Source: Gammaproteobacteria bacterium
GTDB lineage: Bacteria > Pseudomonadota > Gammaproteobacteria > Arenicellales > Arenicellaceae
Assembly (NCBI GenBank): GCA_030426005.1
Contig: JAUHZM010000230.1
Span: 1-5,221, forward strand
Length of the DNA stretch: 5,221 nt
Direction of reading: 5' to 3'
The number at the start of each line of letters is the position of its first letter. Positions within the stretch are counted from its first letter, which is position 1. The position numbers were made by a program, and so were the translations under genes. The notes under the pieces are model-generated. The model ran no database searches. It was not told where the DNA came from and saw nothing but the letters and a program-made list of their open reading frames with translations. Below are positions 1 through 5,221 of the stretch, in pieces.

Positions 1-1152
1 TTCATCGATGACATCGACGCGGTAGGGCGGCACCGCGGCGCCGGCCTCGGGGGCGGCCATGACGAACGCGAGCAGACGCTTAACCAGTTGCTGGTGGAAA
101 TGGACGGGTTCGAGGTCAATGACGGCGTCATTGTGATCGCTGCGACCAACCGTCCTGACGTATTGGATCCTGCATTACTACGTCCCGGTCGCTTTGACCG
201 TCAGGTCGTAGTACCACTGCCCGATATCCGCGGACGTGAACAGATTCTGAAAGTCCACATGCGTAAAGTTCCAATTGGCAAAAGCGTTGATCCAGCTGTT
301 ATCGCACGTGGTACGCCAGGATTCTCTGGTGCGGATATCGCTAATTTGGTGAACGAGGCGGCCTTGTTTGCTGCACGTGGTGCCAAGAAGCTGGTTGAGA
401 TGGAAGATTTTGAATTCGCCAAAGACAAAGTTATGATGGGTGCTGAGCGTCGGTCGATCGTGATGCCGGAAAAAGAGCGTTTGAATACGGCGTATCATGA
501 ATCAGGCCATGCGGTAGTTGGGGCCGTGCTGAAGGACATTTATGATCCGGTGCACAAAGTCACTATTATTCCACGTGGCCGCGCACTGGGTTTGACCTTC
601 TATCTGCCGGAAGAAGATCGTTTTGGTTACGATAAAGAGTTTTTGCTGGCACGCATCGCTGTTGCGCTTGGAGGCCGTATCGCCGAAGAGTTGTTTATGA
701 ATCAGATGACAACTGGTGCCTCAAGCGACTTTGAAAGTGCGACTGAAATGGCGCATAACATGGTTGCTCGTTGGGGTATGAGCGACGTGCTTGGAACTCG
801 CGTGTATGGCAACAGTCAAGCCGAAGGTGGCTTGGGTGGCAACAATAGCGCGAATATGAGCGACACCACGGCGAACCTGATTGATACCGAAGTAACGCGT
901 ATTCTTGACGAACAATATCAGCGTGCTAAACAGATTTTGGAAGATAATCGAGACAAAGTCGAAGTGATGGCCAAAGCGCTGATGGAATTTGAGACTCTGG
1001 ATGCGGCGCAAATCGCTGAGATCATGGAGGGCAAACTGCCGACTCCGCCTGCTGACCTGCCAACACCGCGTGGCAAAGATGACTCGGGTGATGATGAAAA
1101 AGGTAAGCCAGCTGTCAAGCCCCAGCTTGATAATCCAGCTAGCGAAACCTGA
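1..1152 (+). CDS. ftsH: ATP-dependent zinc metalloprotease FtsH (5' end outside window)
   Basis: Membrane-anchored AAA+ protease that unfolds and degrades misassembled membrane proteins and short-lived cytosolic regulators. The frame is open from base 1, so the gene starts upstream. The visible 383 residues begin at Walker B (FIDDIDAVGR) and lack the two N-terminal membrane segments and Walker A, about 250 residues judged against the E. coli protein. Seen in order: the second region of homology with its arginine fingers (RPGRFDR, residues 61-67), the conserved TPGFSGAD segment of the AAA lid, the zinc motif HESGH (residues 166-170), IIPRGRALG, and the third zinc ligand Asp243 in TTGASSD. It ends in a polar, proline- and charge-rich tail typical of FtsH. 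The Walker B acid that is normally Glu is Asp here (bases 10-12). The stop is 27 bases before folP, which suggests cotranscription. The family assignment is certain; the effect of the Asp is not. Confidence 0.98.
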   Translation, partial: FIDDIDAVGRHRGAGLGGGHDEREQTLNQLLVEMDGFEVNDGVIVIAATNRPDVLDPALLRPGRFDRQVVVPLPDIRGREQILKVHMRKVPIGKSVDPAVIARGTPGFSGADIANLVNEAALFAARGAKKLVEMEDFEFAKDKVMMGAERRSIVMPEKERLNTAYHESGHAVVGAVLKDIYDPVHKVTIIPRGRALGLTFYLPEEDRFGYDKEFLLARIAVALGGRIAEELFMNQMTTGASSDFESATEMAHNMVARWGMSDVLGTRVYGNSQAEGGLGGNNSANMSDTTANLIDTEVTRILDEQYQRAKQILEDNRDKVEVMAKALMEFETLDAAQIAEIMEGKLPTPPADLPTPRGKDDSGDDEKGKPAVKPQLDNPASET

Positions 1153-1179
1153 GTCTGTGGTCCGGCGTATCTCTGCGCG

Positions 1180-2040
1180 ATGACCTCTCATAAAATTACC
1201 GGCAGCCCTGGCGCTGTCACTCTGCGCGGCCTTCTAAATGGAAGGCCCGCGGTGCTTATGGGGATCGTAAATGTAACCCCCGATTCTTTCTCTGATGGCG
1301 GCAAATTTCATGCTGCTTCGGCCGCCGTTGACCACGCATTCACTCTGTTAGAGGAGGGGGCGGACGTGCTGGATATTGGTGGTGAGTCGACTCGGCCGGG
1401 CGCGGAACCGGTTTCTCTGCAACAGGAGTTGGATCGGGTGATTCCCGTTATTGAAGGGATTCGACAGCACACGAACGCGCCGATTTCGATCGACACCTAT
1501 AAACCGGAGGTAATGCTGGCTTGCGCCGCTGCTGGTGTTGATATGATTAATGATATCAATGCCTTGCAGGCAGAGAATGCAGTGCAGGTGGCAGCTGAAT
1601 CAGGTTTATTTGTGTGTTTGATGCACAAGCAGGGTAATCCTCAAACCATGCAAGACGCGCCTCAATACGCGCACGTCGAAGATGAGGTCGTCGACTTTCT
1701 AAATCAGCGCATCGCGGATTGTGAGCAGGCTGGCATAGCGAGGAACAAAATCATCGTCGACCCTGGAATTGGCTTTGGCAAAACCTTGTCACACAACTTG
1801 CAGCTATTGAATGCGGTTGAGCGTCTGCGTACACGCACTGGTAGCGAGGTATTGATTGGCGTGTCGCGTAAATCACTGATTGATAAACTACTCGCGCGCG
1901 ATGTGAATGAGCGCCTGCCCGCAAGTATCGGATTGGCTGTGCAGGCTGTATTAAATGGCGCTAGAATACTGCGCATCCACGATGTTAGAGCAACGTATGA
2001 CGCGGTACGCAGTATCGAAGCTGTACGCGATCAAGAATAA
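1180..2040 (+). CDS. folP: Dihydropteroate synthase
   Basis: Cytosolic folate-pathway enzyme that condenses 6-hydroxymethyl-dihydropterin diphosphate with p-aminobenzoate to give dihydropteroate; it is the sulfonamide target. The 286-residue TIM-barrel protein has normal length. Visible motifs are MGIVNVTPDSFSDGG (27-41), the sulfonamide/pABA loop GGESTRPGA (67-75), SIDTYKP (103-109), MINDINAL (122-129), LMHKQGNPQTMQ, DPGIGFGKT (194-202), GVSRKS (227-232) and the C-terminal RIHDV (265-269). The ATG at 1180 is the only plausible start between the ftsH stop and the first motif. No clear Shine-Dalgarno sequence precedes it, so translation may depend on ribosomes coming from ftsH. It shares the ftsH reading frame, separated by one TGA and nine sense codons. 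glmM follows after 8 bases, as in the known ftsH-folP-glmM cluster. No key residue appears missing. Confidence 0.98.
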   Translation: MTSHKITGSPGAVTLRGLLNGRPAVLMGIVNVTPDSFSDGGKFHAASAAVDHAFTLLEEGADVLDIGGESTRPGAEPVSLQQELDRVIPVIEGIRQHTNAPISIDTYKPEVMLACAAAGVDMINDINALQAENAVQVAAESGLFVCLMHKQGNPQTMQDAPQYAHVEDEVVDFLNQRIADCEQAGIARNKIIVDPGIGFGKTLSHNLQLLNAVERLRTRTGSEVLIGVSRKSLIDKLLARDVNERLPASIGLAVQAVLNGARILRIHDVRATYDAVRSIEAVRDQE

Positions 2041-2048
2041 GAATAATT

Positions 2049-3395
2049 ATGACAAACTCTTTTTTTGGAACAGATGGTGTGCGGGGCCCGGTTGGGAGTG
2101 AGCCGATCACGCCGCAAACCATCGTTCATCTAGGCTGGGCATTAGGCTCGGTGATCAAGAAGCACTACGGCAAGGGCAGTGTTCTGGTTGGTAAAGATAC
2201 TCGAGTGTCTGGGTATTTGCTGGAATCAGCGATGGAAGCTGGCTTGTCTTCGGCGGGTATGGATGTGGTGATGTTGGGTCCGTTGCCGACGCCAGCAATC
2301 GCTTATCTGACACAAACTGCGCGTGCTAATGCGGGTGTGGTGATCAGCGCATCGCACAACCCTTATTCCGACAACGGGATTAAGTTTTTCTCTGCAAATG
2401 GCAGCAAAATTTCCGACGAGATTCAGTCTGAAATCGAACAGCTTATGTCGGCACCAATCGAAGTGGTGGCGTCGAAAGATCTGGGTAAGGCTTACCGCAT
2501 GGATGATGCGGTTGGCAGGTATGTGGAGTTCTGTAAAGGCACGATTCCACGTCGGATGAATTTTCGCGGCCTCAAAGTCGCCCTGGATTGTGCGAATGGC
2601 GCTGCGTATCAATCAGCTCCCGCGGTATTTCATGAGTTGGGTGCGGAGATCGAAGTCATCAATAACAAGCCCAATGGTTATAATATCAACGAACAATGCG
2701 GCTCTACCCATATTGAAGGTCTTCAATCCCTAGTCCTGGAGGCGGAATGTGATGTGGGGATCGCGTTCGACGGCGATGCCGATCGGGTCATGATGGTGGA
2801 CCGCCAGGGCAATGTGGTGGATGGTGATCAGCTGCTGTTTGTCCTAGCTGACAGTTTGCATAAGCAGGGGCGCCTCAAAGGTGGCGTGGTTGGCACGCAG
2901 ATGAGTAATTTCGGGATGCAGAAAGCGCTTGAAGCGCGCGGTATTCCATTTGTGCGTGCCAAAGTGGGGGACCGCTACGTAATGCAAGAATTGCACTCAC
3001 GTGATTGGGTTTTGGGTGGTGAGTCTTCTGGTCATATCATCTGTTTGGACAAAACCACCACCGGTGACGGCTTGGTGTCGGCATTGCAGGTGTTAACGCA
3101 GATCACGTTTATGCAAAAGCCGTTGCACGAACTCGCTGCACAAATGCAAATGTATCCACAGACGATGATTAATGTTCGCTTGAAGCCCGGTTCAAATGCA
3201 GCAGATGTGGTAACCCGTGCGGAAGTGCAAGCCAGTGTTAATGAGAAAGAAGCACAGCTACAAGGGCGCGGTCGTGTGTTGTTGCGTGCATCTGGCACGG
3301 AGCCTGTAATTCGAGTGATGGTTGAAGGCGAAGACGAGACAGAAGTCCTGAAATGCTGTCAGGAAATTGCCGCAGTGGTCGAAAAGCAGGTTTGA
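2049..3395 (+). CDS. glmM: Phosphoglucosamine mutase
   Basis: Interconverts glucosamine-6-phosphate and glucosamine-1-phosphate, the step before GlmU in making UDP-GlcNAc for peptidoglycan and LPS. The 448-residue length is close to the E. coli enzyme (445). The N-terminal FGTDGVRG, the phosphoserine loop ISASHNP with the catalytic serine at residue 102, the metal-binding loop DGDADR starting at Asp241, the sugar-binding loop GGESSGH (323-329) and the C-terminal phosphate-binding loop RASGTEPVIR (from residue 413) are all present and in family order. The enzyme is known to need phosphorylation of the active serine. The ATG at 2049 lies 8 bases after the folP stop and gives the exact family N-terminus. 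The ribosome site is weak (AAGAATAA-like), consistent with translational coupling. No terminator is visible after the stop; a 91-base spacer leads to tpiA. Confidence 0.99.
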   Translation: MTNSFFGTDGVRGPVGSEPITPQTIVHLGWALGSVIKKHYGKGSVLVGKDTRVSGYLLESAMEAGLSSAGMDVVMLGPLPTPAIAYLTQTARANAGVVISASHNPYSDNGIKFFSANGSKISDEIQSEIEQLMSAPIEVVASKDLGKAYRMDDAVGRYVEFCKGTIPRRMNFRGLKVALDCANGAAYQSAPAVFHELGAEIEVINNKPNGYNINEQCGSTHIEGLQSLVLEAECDVGIAFDGDADRVMMVDRQGNVVDGDQLLFVLADSLHKQGRLKGGVVGTQMSNFGMQKALEARGIPFVRAKVGDRYVMQELHSRDWVLGGESSGHIICLDKTTTGDGLVSALQVLTQITFMQKPLHELAAQMQMYPQTMINVRLKPGSNAADVVTRAEVQASVNEKEAQLQGRGRVLLRASGTEPVIRVMVEGEDETEVLKCCQEIAAVVEKQV

Positions 3396-3424
3396 TCAAG
3401 GGCGAAAATTTAGCGGTTAGTTCT

Positions 3425-3442
3425 AGTGCTATGCATAGCGCT
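3425..3442. repeat. Near-perfect palindrome upstream of tpiA
   Basis: AGTGCTATGCATAGCGCT is an 18-base inverted repeat with one G/T-type mismatch, around a perfect 12-base core GCTATGCATAGC (3428-3439). The GCTATGC half recurs directly at 3440-3446. It lies between glmM and tpiA, just upstream of a possible -10 element, where an operator would sit. Dimeric-regulator binding is inference; no known regulator motif is recognised. Confidence 0.5.
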
Positions 3443-3443
3443 A

Positions 3444-3452
3444 TGCTAATAT
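3444..3452 (+). promoter_or_regulatory. Possible extended -10 promoter of tpiA
   Basis: TGCTAATAT matches the TGn extension followed by a -10-like TAATAT (4 of 6 to consensus). An overlapping TATGCT at 3442-3447 scores equally. No convincing -35 element lies 16-18 bases upstream, which is acceptable for an extended -10 promoter. The position, about 35 bases before the tpiA start and after a 91-base gap, fits a separate tpiA-secG promoter. It is only a sequence match. Confidence 0.3.
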
Positions 3453-3476
3453 CCGCGCTCACTAAATTCCAAGCAC

Positions 3477-3481
3477 AGAGG
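3477..3481 (+). promoter_or_regulatory. Ribosome binding site of tpiA
   Basis: AGAGG lies 5 bases before the ATG at 3487, the clearest Shine-Dalgarno match in the window. It supports that start, which also gives the canonical N-terminus with catalytic Lys11. Confidence 0.65.
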
Positions 3482-3486
3482 CGCGT

Positions 3487-4287
3487 ATGAGACGATTCTT
3501 GGTAGCAGGAAACTGGAAGATGCATGGCAGTCTAGAAATGACGGCTGAGCTGATTTCCGGGATCTCCCGATCTGTGCTGGAAATGGCGTCTCTGAGTGAG
3601 CAGCGTGAGCTGGCGTATGACATTTTAGTCTGTCCTCCAGCCGTATATTTGCAGCATGCGGTGTCAGCGGCACAAAGTCAGCCGGTGGCAATCGGCGCAC
3701 AGAACGTGAACGCGCATGACAGTGGTGCCTATACCGGTGAGATTGCACTGCCGATGTTAGCAGAACTAGGTTGTGATTATGTTTTGTTGGGTCACTCGGA
3801 GCGACGCGAGTTGTTTCTTGAGACTGACGTGCAAATCGCCGATAAATTTGCGGCTTGCGTGGCTGAACCACAGCGAATTACACCGGTTTTGTGTGTTGGT
3901 GAGACGCTGGATGAGCGCAAGCAGGGTGCAACTGAGCAGGTTGTTGGTCGCCAGTTGGATGCGGTCCTGAATCAGGTCGGTATACAGCAAATGAAAAATG
4001 CGGTGATTGCTTACGAGCCCGTGTGGGCGATCGGCACCGGCGAAACAGCGAGCCCTGAGCAAGCTCAGGAAGTGCACGCCTTTATTCGTGCACGTCTGGC
4101 TGAGCATGATGCGGAGATTGCTGCATCAATGCGGATTTTATACGGCGGTAGTGTAAAAGCCGACAATGCGGAATTGCTGTTTGCACAACCGGATATCGAC
4201 GGTGGGCTGATCGGCGGTGCGGCATTGAAAGTTGAAAGTTTTGTAGGTATTTGTCGCGCGGCACAGAAGTTAGCGTCGCAGGCTTGA
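3487..4287 (+). CDS. tpiA: Triosephosphate isomerase
   Basis: Cytosolic glycolytic and gluconeogenic enzyme that interconverts dihydroxyacetone phosphate and glyceraldehyde-3-phosphate. The 266 residues are slightly more than the usual 250-255; the extra length seems to lie in the N-terminal third (around residues 30-45, near LEMASLSEQRELAYD). Catalytic parts are intact: Lys11 in AGNWKMHGS, the electrophilic His103 in LLGHSERR, the general base Glu177 in AYEPVWAIGTGE with flexible loop 6 directly after it, and the phosphate-gripping YGGSV (219-223) and GGLIGGAAL (239-247). The start is supported by an AGAGG site 5 bases upstream. It sits between glmM and secG, an insertion relative to E. coli but a common arrangement in pseudomonad-like gammaproteobacteria. 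The 91-base upstream gap with a possible promoter suggests it can be transcribed apart from ftsH-folP-glmM. Confidence 0.99.
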   Translation: MRRFLVAGNWKMHGSLEMTAELISGISRSVLEMASLSEQRELAYDILVCPPAVYLQHAVSAAQSQPVAIGAQNVNAHDSGAYTGEIALPMLAELGCDYVLLGHSERRELFLETDVQIADKFAACVAEPQRITPVLCVGETLDERKQGATEQVVGRQLDAVLNQVGIQQMKNAVIAYEPVWAIGTGETASPEQAQEVHAFIRARLAEHDAEIAASMRILYGGSVKADNAELLFAQPDIDGGLIGGAALKVESFVGICRAAQKLASQA

Positions 4288-4294
4288 TATTGAG

Positions 4295-4320
4295 GATTTC
4301 GGGCTTAAGTAGCTGAAATC
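4295..4320. repeat. Hairpin between tpiA and secG
   Basis: GATTTCGG pairs with CTGAAATC (seven Watson-Crick pairs and one G-U) around the 10-base loop GCTTAAGTAG. It starts 7 bases after the tpiA stop. No T-run follows, so it is not a standard intrinsic terminator. It could stabilise the tpiA transcript end, attenuate secG, or be incidental. Confidence 0.45.
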
Positions 4321-4367
4321 ATGAATGTGGATGCTGTCCCATAAATGCAGCACAACAGAGTTAATAA

Positions 4368-4886
4368 ATGAACGGTACTACTTTTTTAATTATCATCAGT
4401 GTGTTTGCCGCCGTGGCGATTATCGCATTGGTGTTGATGCAAAATAGCAAAAGCGACATGGGCTCAGCCTTTGGTGGAGGCGGCTCACAAAGCATGTTCG
4501 GCAGCCGTGGTTCAGCCAACTTTTTGAGCCGCACGACGTCAATCATGGTCACTGTGTTGTTCTTAAGCTGTCTGACACTGGCATACATTTATGCTAAGCG
4601 TAATGCGCAAGCGGATGTTGTTGAGCCGTTGATTTTGCAACAGGACTCTGAAGTACCAGTTATCGAATCATCGAGCGTAGAGACCTCTGTTGATGCAGGT
4701 GACGTTCCTAGTATTCCGGATGAGTCAGCTGCCGTAGAAGACTTTGTGAGCGACGCTGAGCAGGCGGTTGAAAATGTGGTAGATGAAGCATCTGAGTCTG
4801 CTTCTGATGCCGCTGATGCAGTTGAAGAAGCCGTTGATACAGCGGTCGACGAGGTCGAAGCTGCTGTGGACGAAGCGCAACAATAA
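4368..4886 (+). CDS. secG: Preprotein translocase subunit SecG with long acidic tail
   Basis: Small inner-membrane subunit of the SecYEG channel that assists SecA-driven export. The family core fills residues 1-78: membrane segment one about 5-24 (hydrophobic, ending VLMQ), the glycine-rich cytoplasmic loop 32-55 with SAFGGGGS and MFGSRGSANFLSR, and membrane segment two about 57-75. E. coli SecG has 110 residues; this one has 172 because of a tail from about residue 79. The tail holds 28 Asp/Glu and no Lys or Arg and is rich in Ala and Val. Its last 43 residues show 11-residue periodicity. By the known N-out, C-out topology the tail would face the periplasm. The ATG at 4368 has only a weak AGAG site 7 bases upstream, but it gives the expected SecG N-terminus. 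tpiA ends 80 bases before it and tRNA-Leu begins 28 bases after it, the conserved secG-leuU neighbourhood. Confidence 0.96.
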   Translation: MNGTTFLIIISVFAAVAIIALVLMQNSKSDMGSAFGGGGSQSMFGSRGSANFLSRTTSIMVTVLFLSCLTLAYIYAKRNAQADVVEPLILQQDSEVPVIESSSVETSVDAGDVPSIPDESAAVEDFVSDAEQAVENVVDEASESASDAADAVEEAVDTAVDEVEAAVDEAQQ

Positions 4887-4914
4887 GTTTCGCAAGTCAC
4901 ATTGAAAGTTTTTT

Positions 4915-4999
4915 GCCCAGGTGGTGAAATTGGTAGACACGCTATCTTGAGGGGGTAGTAGCGCAAGCTGTGCCGGTTCAAGTCCGGCCCTGGGCACCA
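4915..4999 (+). tRNA. leuU: tRNA-Leu (anticodon GAG)
   Basis: An 85-base class II tRNA with the CCA end encoded. The acceptor strands GCCCAGG (4915-4921) and CCTGGGC (4989-4995) pair fully, with A as discriminator base, as required for leucine identity. The anticodon stem CTATC/GGTAG has one G-U pair, and its loop TTGAGGG gives anticodon GAG at 4949-4951, reading CUC and CUU. The long variable arm folds as AGC-GCAA-GCT. The T arm is GCCGG-TTCAAGT-CCGGC. E. coli carries the same isoacceptor (leuU) directly after secG. No separate promoter is evident in the 28-base gap, so cotranscription with secG and processing is likely. Confidence 0.97.
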
Positions 5000-5006
5000 T
5001 TTTAGA

Positions 5007-5038
5007 AAACCCAGTCTGTTATTCAGATTGGGTTTTTT
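5007..5038 (+). terminator. Rho-independent terminator after tRNA-Leu
   Basis: A 12-pair stem, AAACCCAGTCTG with CAGATTGGGTTT (one G-U), closes the loop TTATT and runs into a six-T tract. It begins 7 bases after the tRNA CCA end and probably ends the tpiA-secG-tRNA transcript, or the whole cluster if tpiA has no promoter. The A-tract on the 5' side could give some activity on the opposite strand. Confidence 0.93.
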
Positions 5039-5095
5039 AGTATTCGGAAGTCACTGATTAGTTTCAGATTCCAAAAACCTCATACCTTGCCGCGG

Positions 5096-5124
5096 TACCA
5101 CGCACAGTTGGCTGTCCGTTGGTA
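5096..5124. repeat. Imperfect stem-loop upstream of the ferredoxin gene
   Basis: TACCACG pairs with CGTTGGTA (one bulged T), then ACAG pairs with CTGT around a TTGG loop, with one C-C mismatch between the two parts: 11 base pairs in all. It ends 30 bases before the ATG at 5155. It may be a leader RNA structure or a regulator site. There is no T-run, so it is not a terminator. The rest of the 5039-5154 spacer shows A/T-rich stretches (for example TTAATATAG at 5133-5141, a possible -10 region) without a convincing -35 partner. Confidence 0.4.
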
Positions 5125-5154
5125 GAGCAACATTAATATAGACGGGTTAGAGAT

Positions 5155-5221
5155 ATGCCAAACATCACATTTATTGACTTTGAGGGAACTCAACGTACCG
5201 TTGAAGCGACTGTCGGAGATA
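5155..5221 (+). CDS. [2Fe-2S] ferredoxin-like protein, N-terminal fragment
   Basis: Only the first 22 residues are in the window (MPNITFID, then FEGTQRTVEATVGD) and the gene runs off the end. The pattern of a short beta strand, a turn with Gly, a second strand with TVEA and a VG(D/L) turn matches the start of adrenodoxin/FdxB-type [2Fe-2S] ferredoxins, whose typical N-terminus reads MPKITFI...G...TVDA..G. Such proteins carry electrons in the cytosol, for instance to iron-sulfur assembly or P450 and oxygenase systems. The cysteines that bind the cluster lie beyond the window, so the assignment rests on this short match. The ATG at 5155 follows a weak TTAGAG site. The strong terminator at 5007-5038 makes it a separate transcription unit. 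Another beta-grasp domain protein remains possible. Confidence 0.72.
   Translation, partial: MPNITFIDFEGTQRTVEATVGD

Noticed and set aside
88..90. TTG at 88 as the start of a shorter FtsH
   Set aside because: The frame is open from base 1 and encodes conserved FtsH sequence (Walker B and the GHDEREQTLNQ segment) before this codon.
721..1191. 156-residue minus-strand open frame opposite the end of ftsH
   Set aside because: It lies fully against conserved ftsH coding sequence and lacks a start signal or recognisable motif.
3446..3871. 141-residue minus-strand open frame across the tpiA start
   Set aside because: It overlaps a certain gene on the other strand and has no recognisable domain; its composition is that of an antisense shadow.
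4284..4312. TTGATA at 4284-4289 as a -35 element for secG
   Set aside because: It matches the -35 consensus well, but no hexamer 15-18 bases downstream resembles a -10 element.
4589..5000. Long minus-strand open frames opposite secG and the tRNA, one very Ser/Thr/Ala-rich
   Set aside because: They are the mirror of the repetitive acidic codons of the SecG tail, and one runs into the tRNA gene. No ribosome site or family resemblance is seen.
5088..5154. Possible second tRNA gene suggested by TTGGTAGAGCA
   Set aside because: No acceptor stem, anticodon stem or T-loop GGTTCGA-type sequence can be placed around it; only the D-arm-like piece matches.

Overview
The window is an ordinary chromosomal housekeeping segment of a gammaproteobacterium, roughly half G+C. 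The gene order ftsH-folP-glmM-tpiA-secG-tRNA-Leu(GAG), all on the + strand, is the known gammaproteobacterial arrangement. Enterobacteria have the same block without tpiA. Protein sequences and the CCA-encoding tRNA with anticodon GAG fit this. I cannot name a genus. The sequence could come from a metagenomic contig, because the window opens inside ftsH.

Layout. Bases 1-1152 hold the C-terminal part of FtsH: the AAA+ domain from Walker B onward, then the zinc protease domain. After 27 bases comes folP (dihydropteroate synthase, 1180-2040), and after 8 more bases glmM (phosphoglucosamine mutase, 2049-3395). A 91-base gap with a palindrome and a possible extended -10 promoter precedes tpiA (triosephosphate isomerase, 3487-4287). 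An 80-base gap with a hairpin precedes secG (4368-4886), whose product has an unusually long acidic tail. The tRNA-Leu gene (4915-4999) follows 28 bases after secG and is closed by a strong intrinsic terminator (5007-5038). A 116-base spacer with an imperfect stem-loop then leads to the start of a gene for a [2Fe-2S] ferredoxin-like protein (5155 to the window end), where rimP-nusA-infB would be expected in many relatives.

The genes share a general growth theme rather than one pathway: membrane protein quality control (FtsH), folate synthesis (FolP), the UDP-GlcNAc precursor for cell wall and LPS (GlmM), central carbon metabolism (TpiA), protein export (SecG) and translation (tRNA-Leu).

I found no mobile element, CRISPR array, phage gene or obviously new system. 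The points most worth a second look are the Asp in place of the conserved Walker B Glu of FtsH, the lysine/arginine-free acidic tail of SecG with 11-residue periodicity, and the structured spacers before tpiA and the ferredoxin gene.
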